Origin: JAHELQ01 sp964491915
Lineage (GTDB): Bacteria > Acidobacteriota > Aminicenantia > UBA2199
Assembly: GCA_964491915.1 (NCBI GenBank)
Contig: CAZBHS010000011.1
Coordinates: 1 to 64,000 of the forward strand
DNA: 64,000 nucleotides
Reading direction: 5' to 3'
The stretch's first letter is position 1; every line of letters starts with the position of its first letter. Below the pieces are notes generated by a model. That model saw only the letters and a list, made by a program, of their open reading frames with translations. It ran no database searches and was not told the DNA's origin. The translations under genes and the position numbers were made by a program. Positions 43,818 to 52,394 of this stretch are shown piece by piece.

Positions 43818-43880
43818 ACACGAAACAATCCGCTGGAGGATGGCGACAATCATGACAGGCTCCGCGATCCAATGTTTCAA

Positions 43881-44567
43881 TTAATTTTTTTCGTTCTTCT
43901 CCGGAAAATAGTAGCGCATGATGAATTTTTTCTGTACGCTGAACGACCAATGGACATTGTGAATGAAATCCGCGGCTTCAGCGATGCTTCCCTCTGAAAT
44001 GAGATCCGCAATTTTCTGGTGCTCTTTGATGGACGATTCTTCCCATTCCTTGACCCACTTCTTTTGCCGAGGAAAGTCATACAGGCGTTTTTTTAAATTG
44101 TTGACAATCTGGATGAGCGATTGGTTCTGGCTGAGGCTGATGTATGTGTTGTGGAACTCGAGGTTTTTTTTGTAGAAGAGATCGAAGTTGTTTTTGTCCA
44201 GGGTTTTTTTCATCTCCCGGTTCAACTTCTGCATCTTTTCCTTGTCTTTGGGTGAAATTTTTTCCTGCGAATCGCACAAAGCCGATTGCTCCAGGGCGCC
44301 GATGATCTGGTAAAAATCCTTGATGTCATCGAGCGATAGGGTGGTGACAAAGATACCCCTACGGGGGGCTATGGTGACAAACCCCTCCATTTCCAATTGG
44401 ATCAGCGCATCACGCAAGGGGGTTTTGCTGATCCCCAGTTTTTTGCTGGTTGCATCCATATTGATCATGGAACCCGGTTGAATGTTTTGCAGATGAATCT
44501 GCTCCCGGAGATACTCATACACTTGTTCCTTCAATGATTTGGTATTAATAATGCTAGTCTGTTTCAT
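43881..44567 (-). CDS. GntR-family regulator (FCD subfamily)
   Basis: 228 residues. Winged HTH at about 10-75 (QVYEYLREQIHLQNIQPGSMINMDATSKKLGISKTPLRDALIQLEMEGFV) and an all-helical FCD ligand domain (about 85-215). FadR/FCD regulators typically bind organic or amino acids and repress nearby catabolic operons. The candidate targets are the divergent locus starting at 44845 and the glycyl-radical operon at 47549, whose promoter carries a 14-bp palindrome; the link is inference. Confidence 0.88.
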   Translation of the reverse strand: MKQTSIINTKSLKEQVYEYLREQIHLQNIQPGSMINMDATSKKLGISKTPLRDALIQLEMEGFVTIAPRRGIFVTTLSLDDIKDFYQIIGALEQSALCDSQEKISPKDKEKMQKLNREMKKTLDKNNFDLFYKKNLEFHNTYISLSQNQSLIQIVNNLKKRLYDFPRQKKWVKEWEESSIKEHQKIADLISEGSIAEAADFIHNVHWSFSVQKKFIMRYYFPEKNEKN

Positions 44568-44844
44568 TTTGTTTTCTATGACTTTTTATATCATATTTGG
44601 CTCGTTTGTTCAATTGATACGAAGTTTTTATGATAGACCGGAAATTTAAAAAATCTTTAAAAATAAAAAAAAAGGATATATCGTTTTAAAAAAAAAATCC
44701 ATTATGCTAAAATGCTTTTTAATGTCATTATGTGTACTATTTTAATTGATGGTTTTACCGGATTTTTCCGATATTCAGGGCATGTGTGAAATAGTCTATA
44801 CTTACGGATATTAATTGATTTGTCATCCTTAGAGGAGGTTAAAT

Positions 44845-45486
44845 TTGAAAAAGATACTACCATTGTTTGCTCTGGGAATAAGTGTGTTGTCGCTCATGAC
44901 AACCGGAGTTTTTTCCTGTATTTCTGCCAATGACGTGACGCCGCCGTTCGAAGATAGCGGCAAAGTAATCATCGAGAATTTTGTCACCGAAGGATCAAAG
45001 GCTTTTTTTAAAGGAAAAGCTTCCATCATGCATCTTTTGTCCGAAGGGGAAGCCGCGTGCCAGGGTTCGTTCAATGCGGTTTTGTCCCTTTCCTATACCT
45101 ACGATGCCATCGTGAATCTGGAAAAAGCCAGAGGGTTTTATTCGGAAGCTCACAATCTGGGAAAATCTGTGGGTTATGTAAAAACACGGCAGGACAAGTT
45201 GAAAACATTCAATTATGGAATGCTGGCATCTGAAAAAGGCATCCGCGGCCCCGCCTGGGACCGGACCATTTCCTATATGAGAAATGGCGATGTGATAGGT
45301 TTTTACAACAGGATGTCGGTTGATATCGACGACATTCTCAGTTGTCTCTATTCTATCAAAGATAAATTGGATCAAGGGGTGCAACCGGACACCGCCGAAT
45401 ATTGGACATTGCTTCAGAAGGTGTCTGAAATTTCCATGTTTGGAAATTATGCCACAATAATCGGCCACCGGGTTTTTGAGTTGTAG
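44845..45486 (+). CDS. Exported helical protein of degenerate ABC locus 2
   Basis: 213 residues, TTG start at 44845 directly behind AGAGGAGG. Residues 1-27 form a signal peptide (ALGISVLSLMTTGVFSC), possibly with a poor lipobox. The mature part is helical and aligns with the protein at 776-1420, including GDVIGFYN and the terminal MFGNYA. It is followed 36 bases later by the permease/ATPase-like fusion, the same order as in locus 1. No known family recognised. Confidence 0.75.
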   Translation: MKKILPLFALGISVLSLMTTGVFSCISANDVTPPFEDSGKVIIENFVTEGSKAFFKGKASIMHLLSEGEAACQGSFNAVLSLSYTYDAIVNLEKARGFYSEAHNLGKSVGYVKTRQDKLKTFNYGMLASEKGIRGPAWDRTISYMRNGDVIGFYNRMSVDIDDILSCLYSIKDKLDQGVQPDTAEYWTLLQKVSEISMFGNYATIIGHRVFEL

Positions 45487-45522
45487 TTTAAATTCAGAAT
45501 ACCATATAAAAAAGGAGGAGAA

Positions 45523-47415
45523 GTGCTGAACGCATTGAAATTCGAATGGAGAAGGGTCTTCTCCAGGCGGAACGTGGTATTCTTTTGTGTGCTTGCCGTT
45601 GTGGCTATCTACTTTGTGGTGCTTGGAGTATCGGATTATACGAAGGTATTGGCTGATAAAGTGAATTTTATCGAGGTAGAGAAAAGCAAATCTGAGTATT
45701 TTGTTTCGTATGAGCAGTACGCTGTGATGGGATCCCGCGTTATGTTTATGCCTTCACCGCTTTCTATTTTTTTTAGGGACTATTACCAGTTTGGAATAAT
45801 GTCCGCCAACCTCGATGTGACAGAGGTAATCGATATTTCAAACAACAAAAAAGGGAGAGAATTATTTTTCAAGAAAGGAAACTTTGGCGATCTGAGTGGA
45901 GTGATCTTTATTTTTGGTACTCTGATCATGATGTATATGGGGTTTGGAACCTTCCAGAGCTTTGATCATTACCGTTTATTCAAACGGAAACCACTGGTTC
46001 GAACCTTCATCTGCCGGCTCTTTTTGTTGGACGGGTATTTTATCGCGCTATTCGGCGCATGTTACCTCATTGCGGCTTTCTCCGTAATTTCATTCTCAGG
46101 GGCCGATAATGTCGCGTTCATCGGATATGGATTGTTTTCTCTTCTTTTACTCAATTTCTTTTTTGTCACCGGTATAATGGCGGGAGTTCTGGGCAATTTT
46201 AAACGGCGCTCAGTCGTTTTACTGTCGGTGTTGTGGTTGTTGTTCGTACTGGTTGTACCTGAAATCGTTCATACCACCGTTAACCGCAAGGCGCAGACCA
46301 TTACTCCGGTGGAATATCTCAATTTGCAGAAATTCCAGGTGTTGCTGGGGCATGAAAATAAAGCCAGAAACGCCTTTTTGGAATTCCAGAAAGAAGAGAA
46401 AAGCCCTGCCGCCATAAAAGAATTATGGAGAAATCTGGCATACGAGTACTTCCAGAACGGTTATGAGCAGAACAAAATAAAAGAGGAATCCCTGCAGCGG
46501 GAAATCCGTGACGTGGCCGGCGCTCTGGAGAGTTTATCGAGCTTTTTCCCGGGAAATTATTACCATTACCTGGTGGGTGAGTTATCCGGTAGCGGTTACA
46601 CCGAATACTTGCGGTTTGTTGACCATGTACTCACGCTTCGCGACGATTTTTTCAGATTTTACCTCAAAAAGAGGTATGAAGCGAAGGATAAAAGCGTCGA
46701 ATCCTTTTTCAAGGGTAACGAAAATATATTTTTCTCCATAAGCCGGATCCCCGGAAATTTTTGGAGCGGGATTCTGGCGGTGTCGGTCTACTTCTTCGCT
46801 TTTGTAATCGCAGGTTTTTGGCTATTGAAAAAGAGATCCTCTTACCCTGTACCCTTAGAGGTGGAGTTTGATGTCTCGCAATTGGAAAAAGAGCAGACCT
46901 ATTTCATCCATTGCCGCGATGAAGGATTCCGGCAACGGTTGTTCTATTACCTGGCTGGGAAACCGGACGTTATGGCCATCAACCGTGTTTCAGCCGCGGA
47001 TATCGACCCCCATATCTCATCCCATTCAATGGTGGATTATTTTTCTTATATTTGCGGAATCAAAAACCCGCAGGCTGTGGAGAAGACATTGGAACACTTC
47101 TCGTTCAAATCCTCTCCCCGCGGGAATGGTCGAGATCTTTCCGAGCAGGAAGTGAAGAAAATCTGTTGTTCCGTACTCTTGAATCTTCGCGATGATGTTA
47201 CCATTGTTGTCAATGATATTCTCCTTGGAGAAAGCAAAGGGTTTGAGCGTGAGTTTATCAATATCCTGATGAATCTGAAATCCCAGGGGAAACGTGTTGT
47301 CTACCTCAGTAGTGAAATGTACATGACCTATTCGGTGGTTGAGCAGGACGAAATCGGAGAAGGAAAAGATTTTAATGCTTATGAAGTGAATTTCCAGAAC
47401 ATCAGTATGCGTTAG
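45523..47415 (+). CDS. ABC-2-like permease fused to a degenerate ABC-ATPase domain
   Basis: 630 residues; GTG start right behind AAAGGAGG. The N-terminal ~435 residues repeat the topology of the protein at 1498-2835: TM1 at about 20-38, soluble loop, TM2-TM5, a ~150-residue soluble loop, TM6 at about 410-432. The remaining ~190 residues align with the separate protein at 2832-3530 and form an ABC-ATPase-like domain without Walker A (YFIHCRDEGFRQRLF instead), with only an LSEQE remnant of the signature and VTIVVNDIL at Walker B lacking the catalytic Glu. A fusion of partners that are separate genes elsewhere in the same window shows that they form one complex. Function unknown. Confidence 0.78.
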   Translation: MLNALKFEWRRVFSRRNVVFFCVLAVVAIYFVVLGVSDYTKVLADKVNFIEVEKSKSEYFVSYEQYAVMGSRVMFMPSPLSIFFRDYYQFGIMSANLDVTEVIDISNNKKGRELFFKKGNFGDLSGVIFIFGTLIMMYMGFGTFQSFDHYRLFKRKPLVRTFICRLFLLDGYFIALFGACYLIAAFSVISFSGADNVAFIGYGLFSLLLLNFFFVTGIMAGVLGNFKRRSVVLLSVLWLLFVLVVPEIVHTTVNRKAQTITPVEYLNLQKFQVLLGHENKARNAFLEFQKEEKSPAAIKELWRNLAYEYFQNGYEQNKIKEESLQREIRDVAGALESLSSFFPGNYYHYLVGELSGSGYTEYLRFVDHVLTLRDDFFRFYLKKRYEAKDKSVESFFKGNENIFFSISRIPGNFWSGILAVSVYFFAFVIAGFWLLKKRSSYPVPLEVEFDVSQLEKEQTYFIHCRDEGFRQRLFYYLAGKPDVMAINRVSAADIDPHISSHSMVDYFSYICGIKNPQAVEKTLEHFSFKSSPRGNGRDLSEQEVKKICCSVLLNLRDDVTIVVNDILLGESKGFEREFINILMNLKSQGKRVVYLSSEMYMTYSVVEQDEIGEGKDFNAYEVNFQNISMR

Positions 47416-47487
47416 TTTGGGAATAGACACACCATGTGTATTGCTGGCGATGGGGTGGTAATGTCCGGAAAAAAATTGATTTTATTG

Positions 47488-47516
47488 TTGACATATATGC
47501 CGAGCTCTGATATATC
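47488..47516 (+). promoter_or_regulatory. Promoter of the glycyl-radical operon
   Basis: TTGACA (47488-47493), a 17-base spacer, TATATC (47511-47516). Transcription would start near 47523, 25 bases before the first gene. Confidence 0.6.
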
Positions 47517-47519
47517 AGA
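47506..47519. promoter_or_regulatory. 14-bp perfect palindrome over the -10 box (operator candidate)
   Basis: TCTGATATATCAGA covers the -10 region of the glycyl-radical operon promoter, the classical place for a repressor site. The nearby GntR-type regulator is the obvious candidate ligand. Confidence 0.55.
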
Positions 47520-47548
47520 TATTATAGGTTCTTTGTTGGAATGATTTT

Positions 47549-48325
47549 ATGGACACTCAGGGTTACATTTTTGACATTAAACGGTTTGCCATTCATGACG
47601 GCCCGGGCATCCGGGCCACGGTCTTTTTCAAAGGCTGTCCTCTGTCATGTTGGTGGTGCCATAATCCCGAAAGTCAACAGATGATGCCGGAGATACGTCT
47701 CGACGGCACATCAAAGACCACGGTGGGAAACTTAGTGTCGGTCGGGGATGTGATGGAAGAGATCGAAAAGGAGACAATTTTCTTTGATGAGTCCGGCGGA
47801 GGCGCGACATTCTCCGGCGGTGAACCCTTGATGCAAGCGGATTTTTTGGAAGCGTTGCTTGATTCATGCCGCCGCCTGGATATTCATACTGCTGTGGATA
47901 CTTGCGGTTATGCCGGGGCGGAGGTGTTTGAGAGAATCGCGAAAAAGGCGGATCTCTTCCTCTTTGATTTGAAATTGATTGACGATGAAGATCATATACG
48001 TTATACTGGCGTTTCAAACCGGTGGATCCTCACGAATTTAAAAACGCTTTCCCGTCTGGGGAAGGTGGTTCACTTGAGGTTCCCCGCCATACCGGGAATT
48101 ACCATGACCGACAGAAATGTCGAGGCTGTGGCTCACATAGCCGGTTCTCTCGATTCTATTGCGAAGATTGGGATTTTGCCGTACCACCGGACCGGTAGTC
48201 ACAAGTACAGAGGTATTGGAATGCCGGAAAAAATGATTGATGTCGCGGAGCCCGGTGAAGTTGAATTGAATGATGTGGCAGCGGTCTTGAAGACCTCCGG
48301 TTTGCCGGTCAGCATTGGAGGCTGA
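47549..48325 (+). CDS. Glycyl-radical-enzyme activating radical SAM protein
   Basis: 258 residues. The radical SAM cluster motif CxxxCxxC is in FKGCPLSCWWCHNPES near residue 31; FSGGEPLMQ near 90 is the SAM-binding GGE motif. It generates the glycyl radical on its partner, whose gene starts on the last base of its stop. It is shorter than most activases of this family because the ferredoxin-like insert with extra Cys clusters is missing, as in the minimal pyruvate-formate-lyase activase. Confidence 0.92.
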   Translation: MDTQGYIFDIKRFAIHDGPGIRATVFFKGCPLSCWWCHNPESQQMMPEIRLDGTSKTTVGNLVSVGDVMEEIEKETIFFDESGGGATFSGGEPLMQADFLEALLDSCRRLDIHTAVDTCGYAGAEVFERIAKKADLFLFDLKLIDDEDHIRYTGVSNRWILTNLKTLSRLGKVVHLRFPAIPGITMTDRNVEAVAHIAGSLDSIAKIGILPYHRTGSHKYRGIGMPEKMIDVAEPGEVELNDVAAVLKTSGLPVSIGG

Positions 48326-50691
48326 TGATGAATGAACGTATTAGAAATTTGAGGCAACACAGTCTGGATATAAAACCTTTTGTCTCGGTGGAGCGAGCGT
48401 CTTTAATGACGGAATTTTATAAGAGCGACGCGGTGGGGAGAGTGACGGTTCCGGTGGAGCGGGCTCTCGCTTTTAAGTATCTATTGGAAAATAAAGAGCT
48501 CTATATCCATCCCGGTGAATTGATCGTCGCTGAGAGGGGACCGTCTCCCAGAGCCACATCCACTTACCCGGAAATTTGCGCCCACAGCCTTGATGACCTC
48601 GATATTCTTGACTCGCGGGAAAAGATCTCCTACTCGGTAGACGATACCACCCGCTCTATATATAAAAACGAGATTATTCCCTTCTGGCGCGGCCGTTCGA
48701 TTCGGGACCGGATTTTCGAAGAATTGCCGCAAAAATGGATTGACGCGTACAGCGCGGGTGTGTTTACGGAATTTCAAGAACAGCGGGCGCCGGGGCACAC
48801 AGCCAACGGCGGGAAGATTTACGCGAAGGGTTTCCTGGATTTGAAAGGGGAGATTCAGGAACACATCGAGCGGTTGGATTTTTTCAATGATCCTGAGGCC
48901 TTTCAAAAAAAACAGCAATTGAAGGCTATGGATATTGCCGCCGATGGGCTGATGGCGTATGCCCGCCGCCATGCGGAAGCGCTGCAAGAATTGGCGGCGC
49001 ATGAAGCCGATTCTGCGAGGAAACAGGAATTGGAGCACATGGCGCGTATTTGCCGCAGGGTTCCGGCCCACGCTCCCGAAACCTTCTGGGAAGCGTTGCA
49101 ATATTATTGGTTCGTACATGTGGGGGTGATCACGGAGTACAACACCTGGGATTCCTTCAATCCCGGTCGTCTGGACCAGCACCTCTATCCTTTTTACAAG
49201 AAGGAGATAGACGCGGGAACACTTACCCGGGACATGGCGCGGGAGTTGCTCCAGGCCTTTTGGATAAAATTCAACAATCAACCGGCGCCGCCGAAAGTGG
49301 GGGTGACGGCCCAGGAAAGCAATACATATACTGATTTTACCTTGATCAATATAGGCGGAGTGAAAGAGGATGGTTCCGATGCGGTGAACGAACTCTCCTA
49401 CCTGATTCTGGACGTGATTGAAGAGATGCGGATTTTGCAACCCAGTTCCATGGTGCAAGTGAGCAAGAAGAATCCGGACCGTTTTTTGAAACGGGCGTTG
49501 AATATTGTCAAGACTGGCTTCGGTCAACCTTCGATTTTCAACACAGACGCCATTGTGCAGGAATTGGTGCGGCAAGGCAAGAGTATCGCGGATGCCCGCA
49601 ACGGGGGCGCCAGCGGGTGTGTCGAGGCTGGAGCCTTCGGTAAAGAGGCTTACTTTCTCACCGGGTATTTCAATATCCCGAAGGTTCTGGAAATTACGCT
49701 TCACAATGGCGCCGATCCCGCCACTGGAAAGGTCATTGGCCTCGCTACCGGTGATCCTACGAATTTCTCCGATTTTCAGGAGTTGTTGGAGGCGTTTGAA
49801 AAACAGATCGGCCATTTCATCGATATCAAAATCGAAGGCAATAATATTATCGAGCGCTTTTACGCCGAATCCATGCCGTCGCCGTTTTTGTCTTTATTGA
49901 TTGACGACTGCATCGCCAGCGGTAAGGACTACAATGCCGGAGGAGCCCGTTACAATACTTCATACATACAGGGCGTGGGATTGGGGACCATCACCGATTG
50001 CCTCTCCGCCGTCGAATACAATGTGTTTGAGATGCAGCGCATGTCGATGAAGCAATTGATGGCCGCTCTCGCCGATAACTTTTCCGGGCATCGGGAGATT
50101 CGCGATTGGTTGCTCAATGATTCACCCAAATATGGAAACGATGATGATTTCGCAGATTCATTGCTCAAATCGGTGTTCGATATCTACTTCAACGCGGTGG
50201 ACGGGCGCCCCAATACCAGGGGCGGGTATCACCGGGTGAATCTGTTGCCCACCACGGTTCATGTGTATTTCGGCAGTAAGATAGGGGCTTTGCCCAACGG
50301 GCGAAAGTCGCAGGAGCCGTTATCCGAAGGAATCTCACCTTCCCAGGGGGCAGACCGCCACGGCCCCACCGCGGTGATTAAATCCGCGGCTAAGATCGAC
50401 CATCTCCGCACGGGGGGAACATTGTTGAATCAGAAGTTCACGCCGGATATTTTAAAAGACGATGTGGGAATATCCAGATTGTCGGACCTGGTCCGTTCCT
50501 ACTTTCGTTTGGATGGGCACCATATCCAGTTCAACGTCGTGACCGCCGATATCCTGCGCAAGGCCCAGAAAGATCCGGAGAAATACAGGGATCTGATAGT
50601 ACGGGTCGCTGGATATAGTGATTATTTTGTGGATTTGGGACAGCCATTACAGGATGAGATCATCCGCCGGACCGAGCACCGGGGTTTTTAG
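48325..50691 (+). CDS. hypD: Glycyl radical enzyme, probably trans-4-hydroxy-L-proline dehydratase type
   Basis: 788 residues, overlapping the activase stop by one base. The catalytic Cys and Glu lie in GGASGCVEAGAFGKEAYFLTGYFN near 430-450, and the glycyl-radical loop RVAGYSDYFVDLGQ near 760. The GCVE-GAFGKEAY signature and the length match trans-4-hydroxyproline dehydratases (HypD), which turn hydroxyproline into pyrroline-5-carboxylate; pyruvate formate-lyase has CC instead, and diol/choline enzymes have other contexts. No proC is next to it, but glutamate dehydrogenase elsewhere in the window fits proline/glutamate catabolism. Substrate assignment needs comparison of active-site residues. 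Confidence 0.75.
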   Translation: MMNERIRNLRQHSLDIKPFVSVERASLMTEFYKSDAVGRVTVPVERALAFKYLLENKELYIHPGELIVAERGPSPRATSTYPEICAHSLDDLDILDSREKISYSVDDTTRSIYKNEIIPFWRGRSIRDRIFEELPQKWIDAYSAGVFTEFQEQRAPGHTANGGKIYAKGFLDLKGEIQEHIERLDFFNDPEAFQKKQQLKAMDIAADGLMAYARRHAEALQELAAHEADSARKQELEHMARICRRVPAHAPETFWEALQYYWFVHVGVITEYNTWDSFNPGRLDQHLYPFYKKEIDAGTLTRDMARELLQAFWIKFNNQPAPPKVGVTAQESNTYTDFTLINIGGVKEDGSDAVNELSYLILDVIEEMRILQPSSMVQVSKKNPDRFLKRALNIVKTGFGQPSIFNTDAIVQELVRQGKSIADARNGGASGCVEAGAFGKEAYFLTGYFNIPKVLEITLHNGADPATGKVIGLATGDPTNFSDFQELLEAFEKQIGHFIDIKIEGNNIIERFYAESMPSPFLSLLIDDCIASGKDYNAGGARYNTSYIQGVGLGTITDCLSAVEYNVFEMQRMSMKQLMAALADNFSGHREIRDWLLNDSPKYGNDDDFADSLLKSVFDIYFNAVDGRPNTRGGYHRVNLLPTTVHVYFGSKIGALPNGRKSQEPLSEGISPSQGADRHGPTAVIKSAAKIDHLRTGGTLLNQKFTPDILKDDVGISRLSDLVRSYFRLDGHHIQFNVVTADILRKAQKDPEKYRDLIVRVAGYSDYFVDLGQPLQDEIIRRTEHRGF

Positions 50692-50693
50692 TG

Positions 50694-52307
50694 ATGGATG
50701 TCGTAAAAGCGGTCATATTTGATTTTGACGGGACTCTCACCAAACCCGGCGCCCTTGACTTCGGCATCATTCGCCACCGTGTCGGTTGTCCGGACGGGCA
50801 ACCGATTTTGGAGTTCATCGAGAAAACCGCCAATCCTGTTCAACGGGCGGAGATGGCGGGAAAATTGGAGGAGTTTGAAGCGGAAGCCGCGGCTCTATCC
50901 GTTCCGAATGCCGGCGCCGAAGAGTTGATTCGATTTTTGAAAGAGCGGAAGATAAAAATTGCGGTGATCACCCGCAACACTCTGGCTTCAGTGAAGCGGT
51001 CGGTGGAGAATTTTAAGTCCACGACCCTTGATGATTTTGATTTTCTTCTTACCCGGGAAGAGGATGTGCAACCAAAACCCAGTCCTGAAGGTGTGTATCT
51101 GGCGGCGGAGACATTGGGCGTCGAGCCCGGGGAATCTCTGTTGGTGGGTGATTTTATTTTTGACCTCGAAGCGGGCAAAAACGCCTCGGTTTGTACTGTC
51201 TGGTTGAAGAATCCATTTGTGACACCTGATGAGCGCTACTTCGAGGCCAGCGACTATATTGTGTCTTCAATGGACGAGTTGAAGCGTGTTATCCGCTTGT
51301 ATCTCCCCCTGGGCATGGGAAAATTCCCCAATGACCTACTGGCTTCATTTCTCGATACAATCGCGGTTGATTCTTCGGTGTTGATCCCGCCGGCGGTGGG
51401 GGAAGACACCGCGGCGGTCCGGCTTGATGGCGAGGAGGTATTGGTTCTGAAGTCGGATCCCATTACGTTCGCCACCAATGCCATCGGTTTTTACTCGGTA
51501 ATGATCAATGCCAATGATATCGCCACCTCCGGCGCCCGCCCCCGTTGGTTGCTCGCCACTCTATTGCTACCTGTGGGATTCACCGGAATGCAAGCGCTCG
51601 ATATCATGGAAGAGTTACGGGAGCAATGCCGGTCGGGGGGTATTTCCTTGTGCGGAGGCCATACGGAGATTACCGATTCTGTGACCCGTCCGGTCGTGGC
51701 GGGGATGTTAACCGGCACCGTGGCCCGCAAAGACCTTGTGGATAAGCGAAATATGAAAACCGGCGATCATGTGCTTCTGACCAAAGGGGTGGCTGTGGAA
51801 GGAACCGCTCTATTGGCGCGGGAGTTTCCCGGGTTGTTAAAAGAGAAGGGGATGGCGGACGAGCAAATTTCCGCTTGCGGGGCTCTCATCGAATGCGTTA
51901 GCATTCTTCCTGAAGCGGGACTGGCTTGCGAATGCGCCGGAGTCACGGCAATGCATGATGTAACCGAAGGTGGGCTGGCCACCGCATTAAGTGAATTGAG
52001 CGACGCCGGCAAGCATCAGATGGTGGTTCACAAGGACAGGATCCCTGTGCGGCGCGAAACCGCATGGGTGTGCCGCGCCCTCGGATTGGACCCCCTCGGT
52101 TTGATTGGATCCGGGAGCTTGTTGATTTGTTGCCGCCCGGAGCATTCTAAAGCCCTGGAGAAAGAACTTATGGCGAGGGGTATTGACGTCGCTTGCATCG
52201 GCGAGGTCGGGGGCGCGGGGAAAGGGATAATCGCCTTTGACAATGGCGTTGCCGCCGCCTGGCCCAGGTTTGAAACCGATGAAATAACAAAACTTTACCT
52301 GGATTGA
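50694..52307 (+). CDS. HAD phosphatase fused to an AIR-synthase/HypE-like domain
   Basis: 537 residues; ATG at 50694, or GTG at 50691 overlapping the previous stop. Residues 1-205 form a HAD hydrolase (DFDGTLT, VITRN, KPSPEG, GDFIFD). Residues about 215-535 are a PurM/HypE/SelD-like ATP-binding domain (AVGEDTAAV, INANDIATSGARPRW, GGHTEI, MHDVTEGGLATALSE). Related PurM-like proteins activate amide, carbamoyl or selenium substrates with ATP. Both halves keep their motifs. Last gene of the glycyl-radical operon, so it may process a phosphorylated by-product or help in cofactor or radical-enzyme repair; no function is known to me. Confidence 0.75.
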   Translation: MDVVKAVIFDFDGTLTKPGALDFGIIRHRVGCPDGQPILEFIEKTANPVQRAEMAGKLEEFEAEAAALSVPNAGAEELIRFLKERKIKIAVITRNTLASVKRSVENFKSTTLDDFDFLLTREEDVQPKPSPEGVYLAAETLGVEPGESLLVGDFIFDLEAGKNASVCTVWLKNPFVTPDERYFEASDYIVSSMDELKRVIRLYLPLGMGKFPNDLLASFLDTIAVDSSVLIPPAVGEDTAAVRLDGEEVLVLKSDPITFATNAIGFYSVMINANDIATSGARPRWLLATLLLPVGFTGMQALDIMEELREQCRSGGISLCGGHTEITDSVTRPVVAGMLTGTVARKDLVDKRNMKTGDHVLLTKGVAVEGTALLAREFPGLLKEKGMADEQISACGALIECVSILPEAGLACECAGVTAMHDVTEGGLATALSELSDAGKHQMVVHKDRIPVRRETAWVCRALGLDPLGLIGSGSLLICCRPEHSKALEKELMARGIDVACIGEVGGAGKGIIAFDNGVAAAWPRFETDEITKLYLD

Positions 52308-52394
52308 AATTCCTTGCCGGTTGTCAGTGACCGGACAATTTAAAAAAATTATACTATATATATTTGTTTGCATTTGTAGAGTGGAGAGATAAGA

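Noticed and set aside
48481..49815. 444-codon open frame antisense to the glycyl radical enzyme
   Set aside because: No family similarity, no ribosome binding site; the opposite strand encodes a complete, conserved enzyme. The open frame is a by-product of codon bias.
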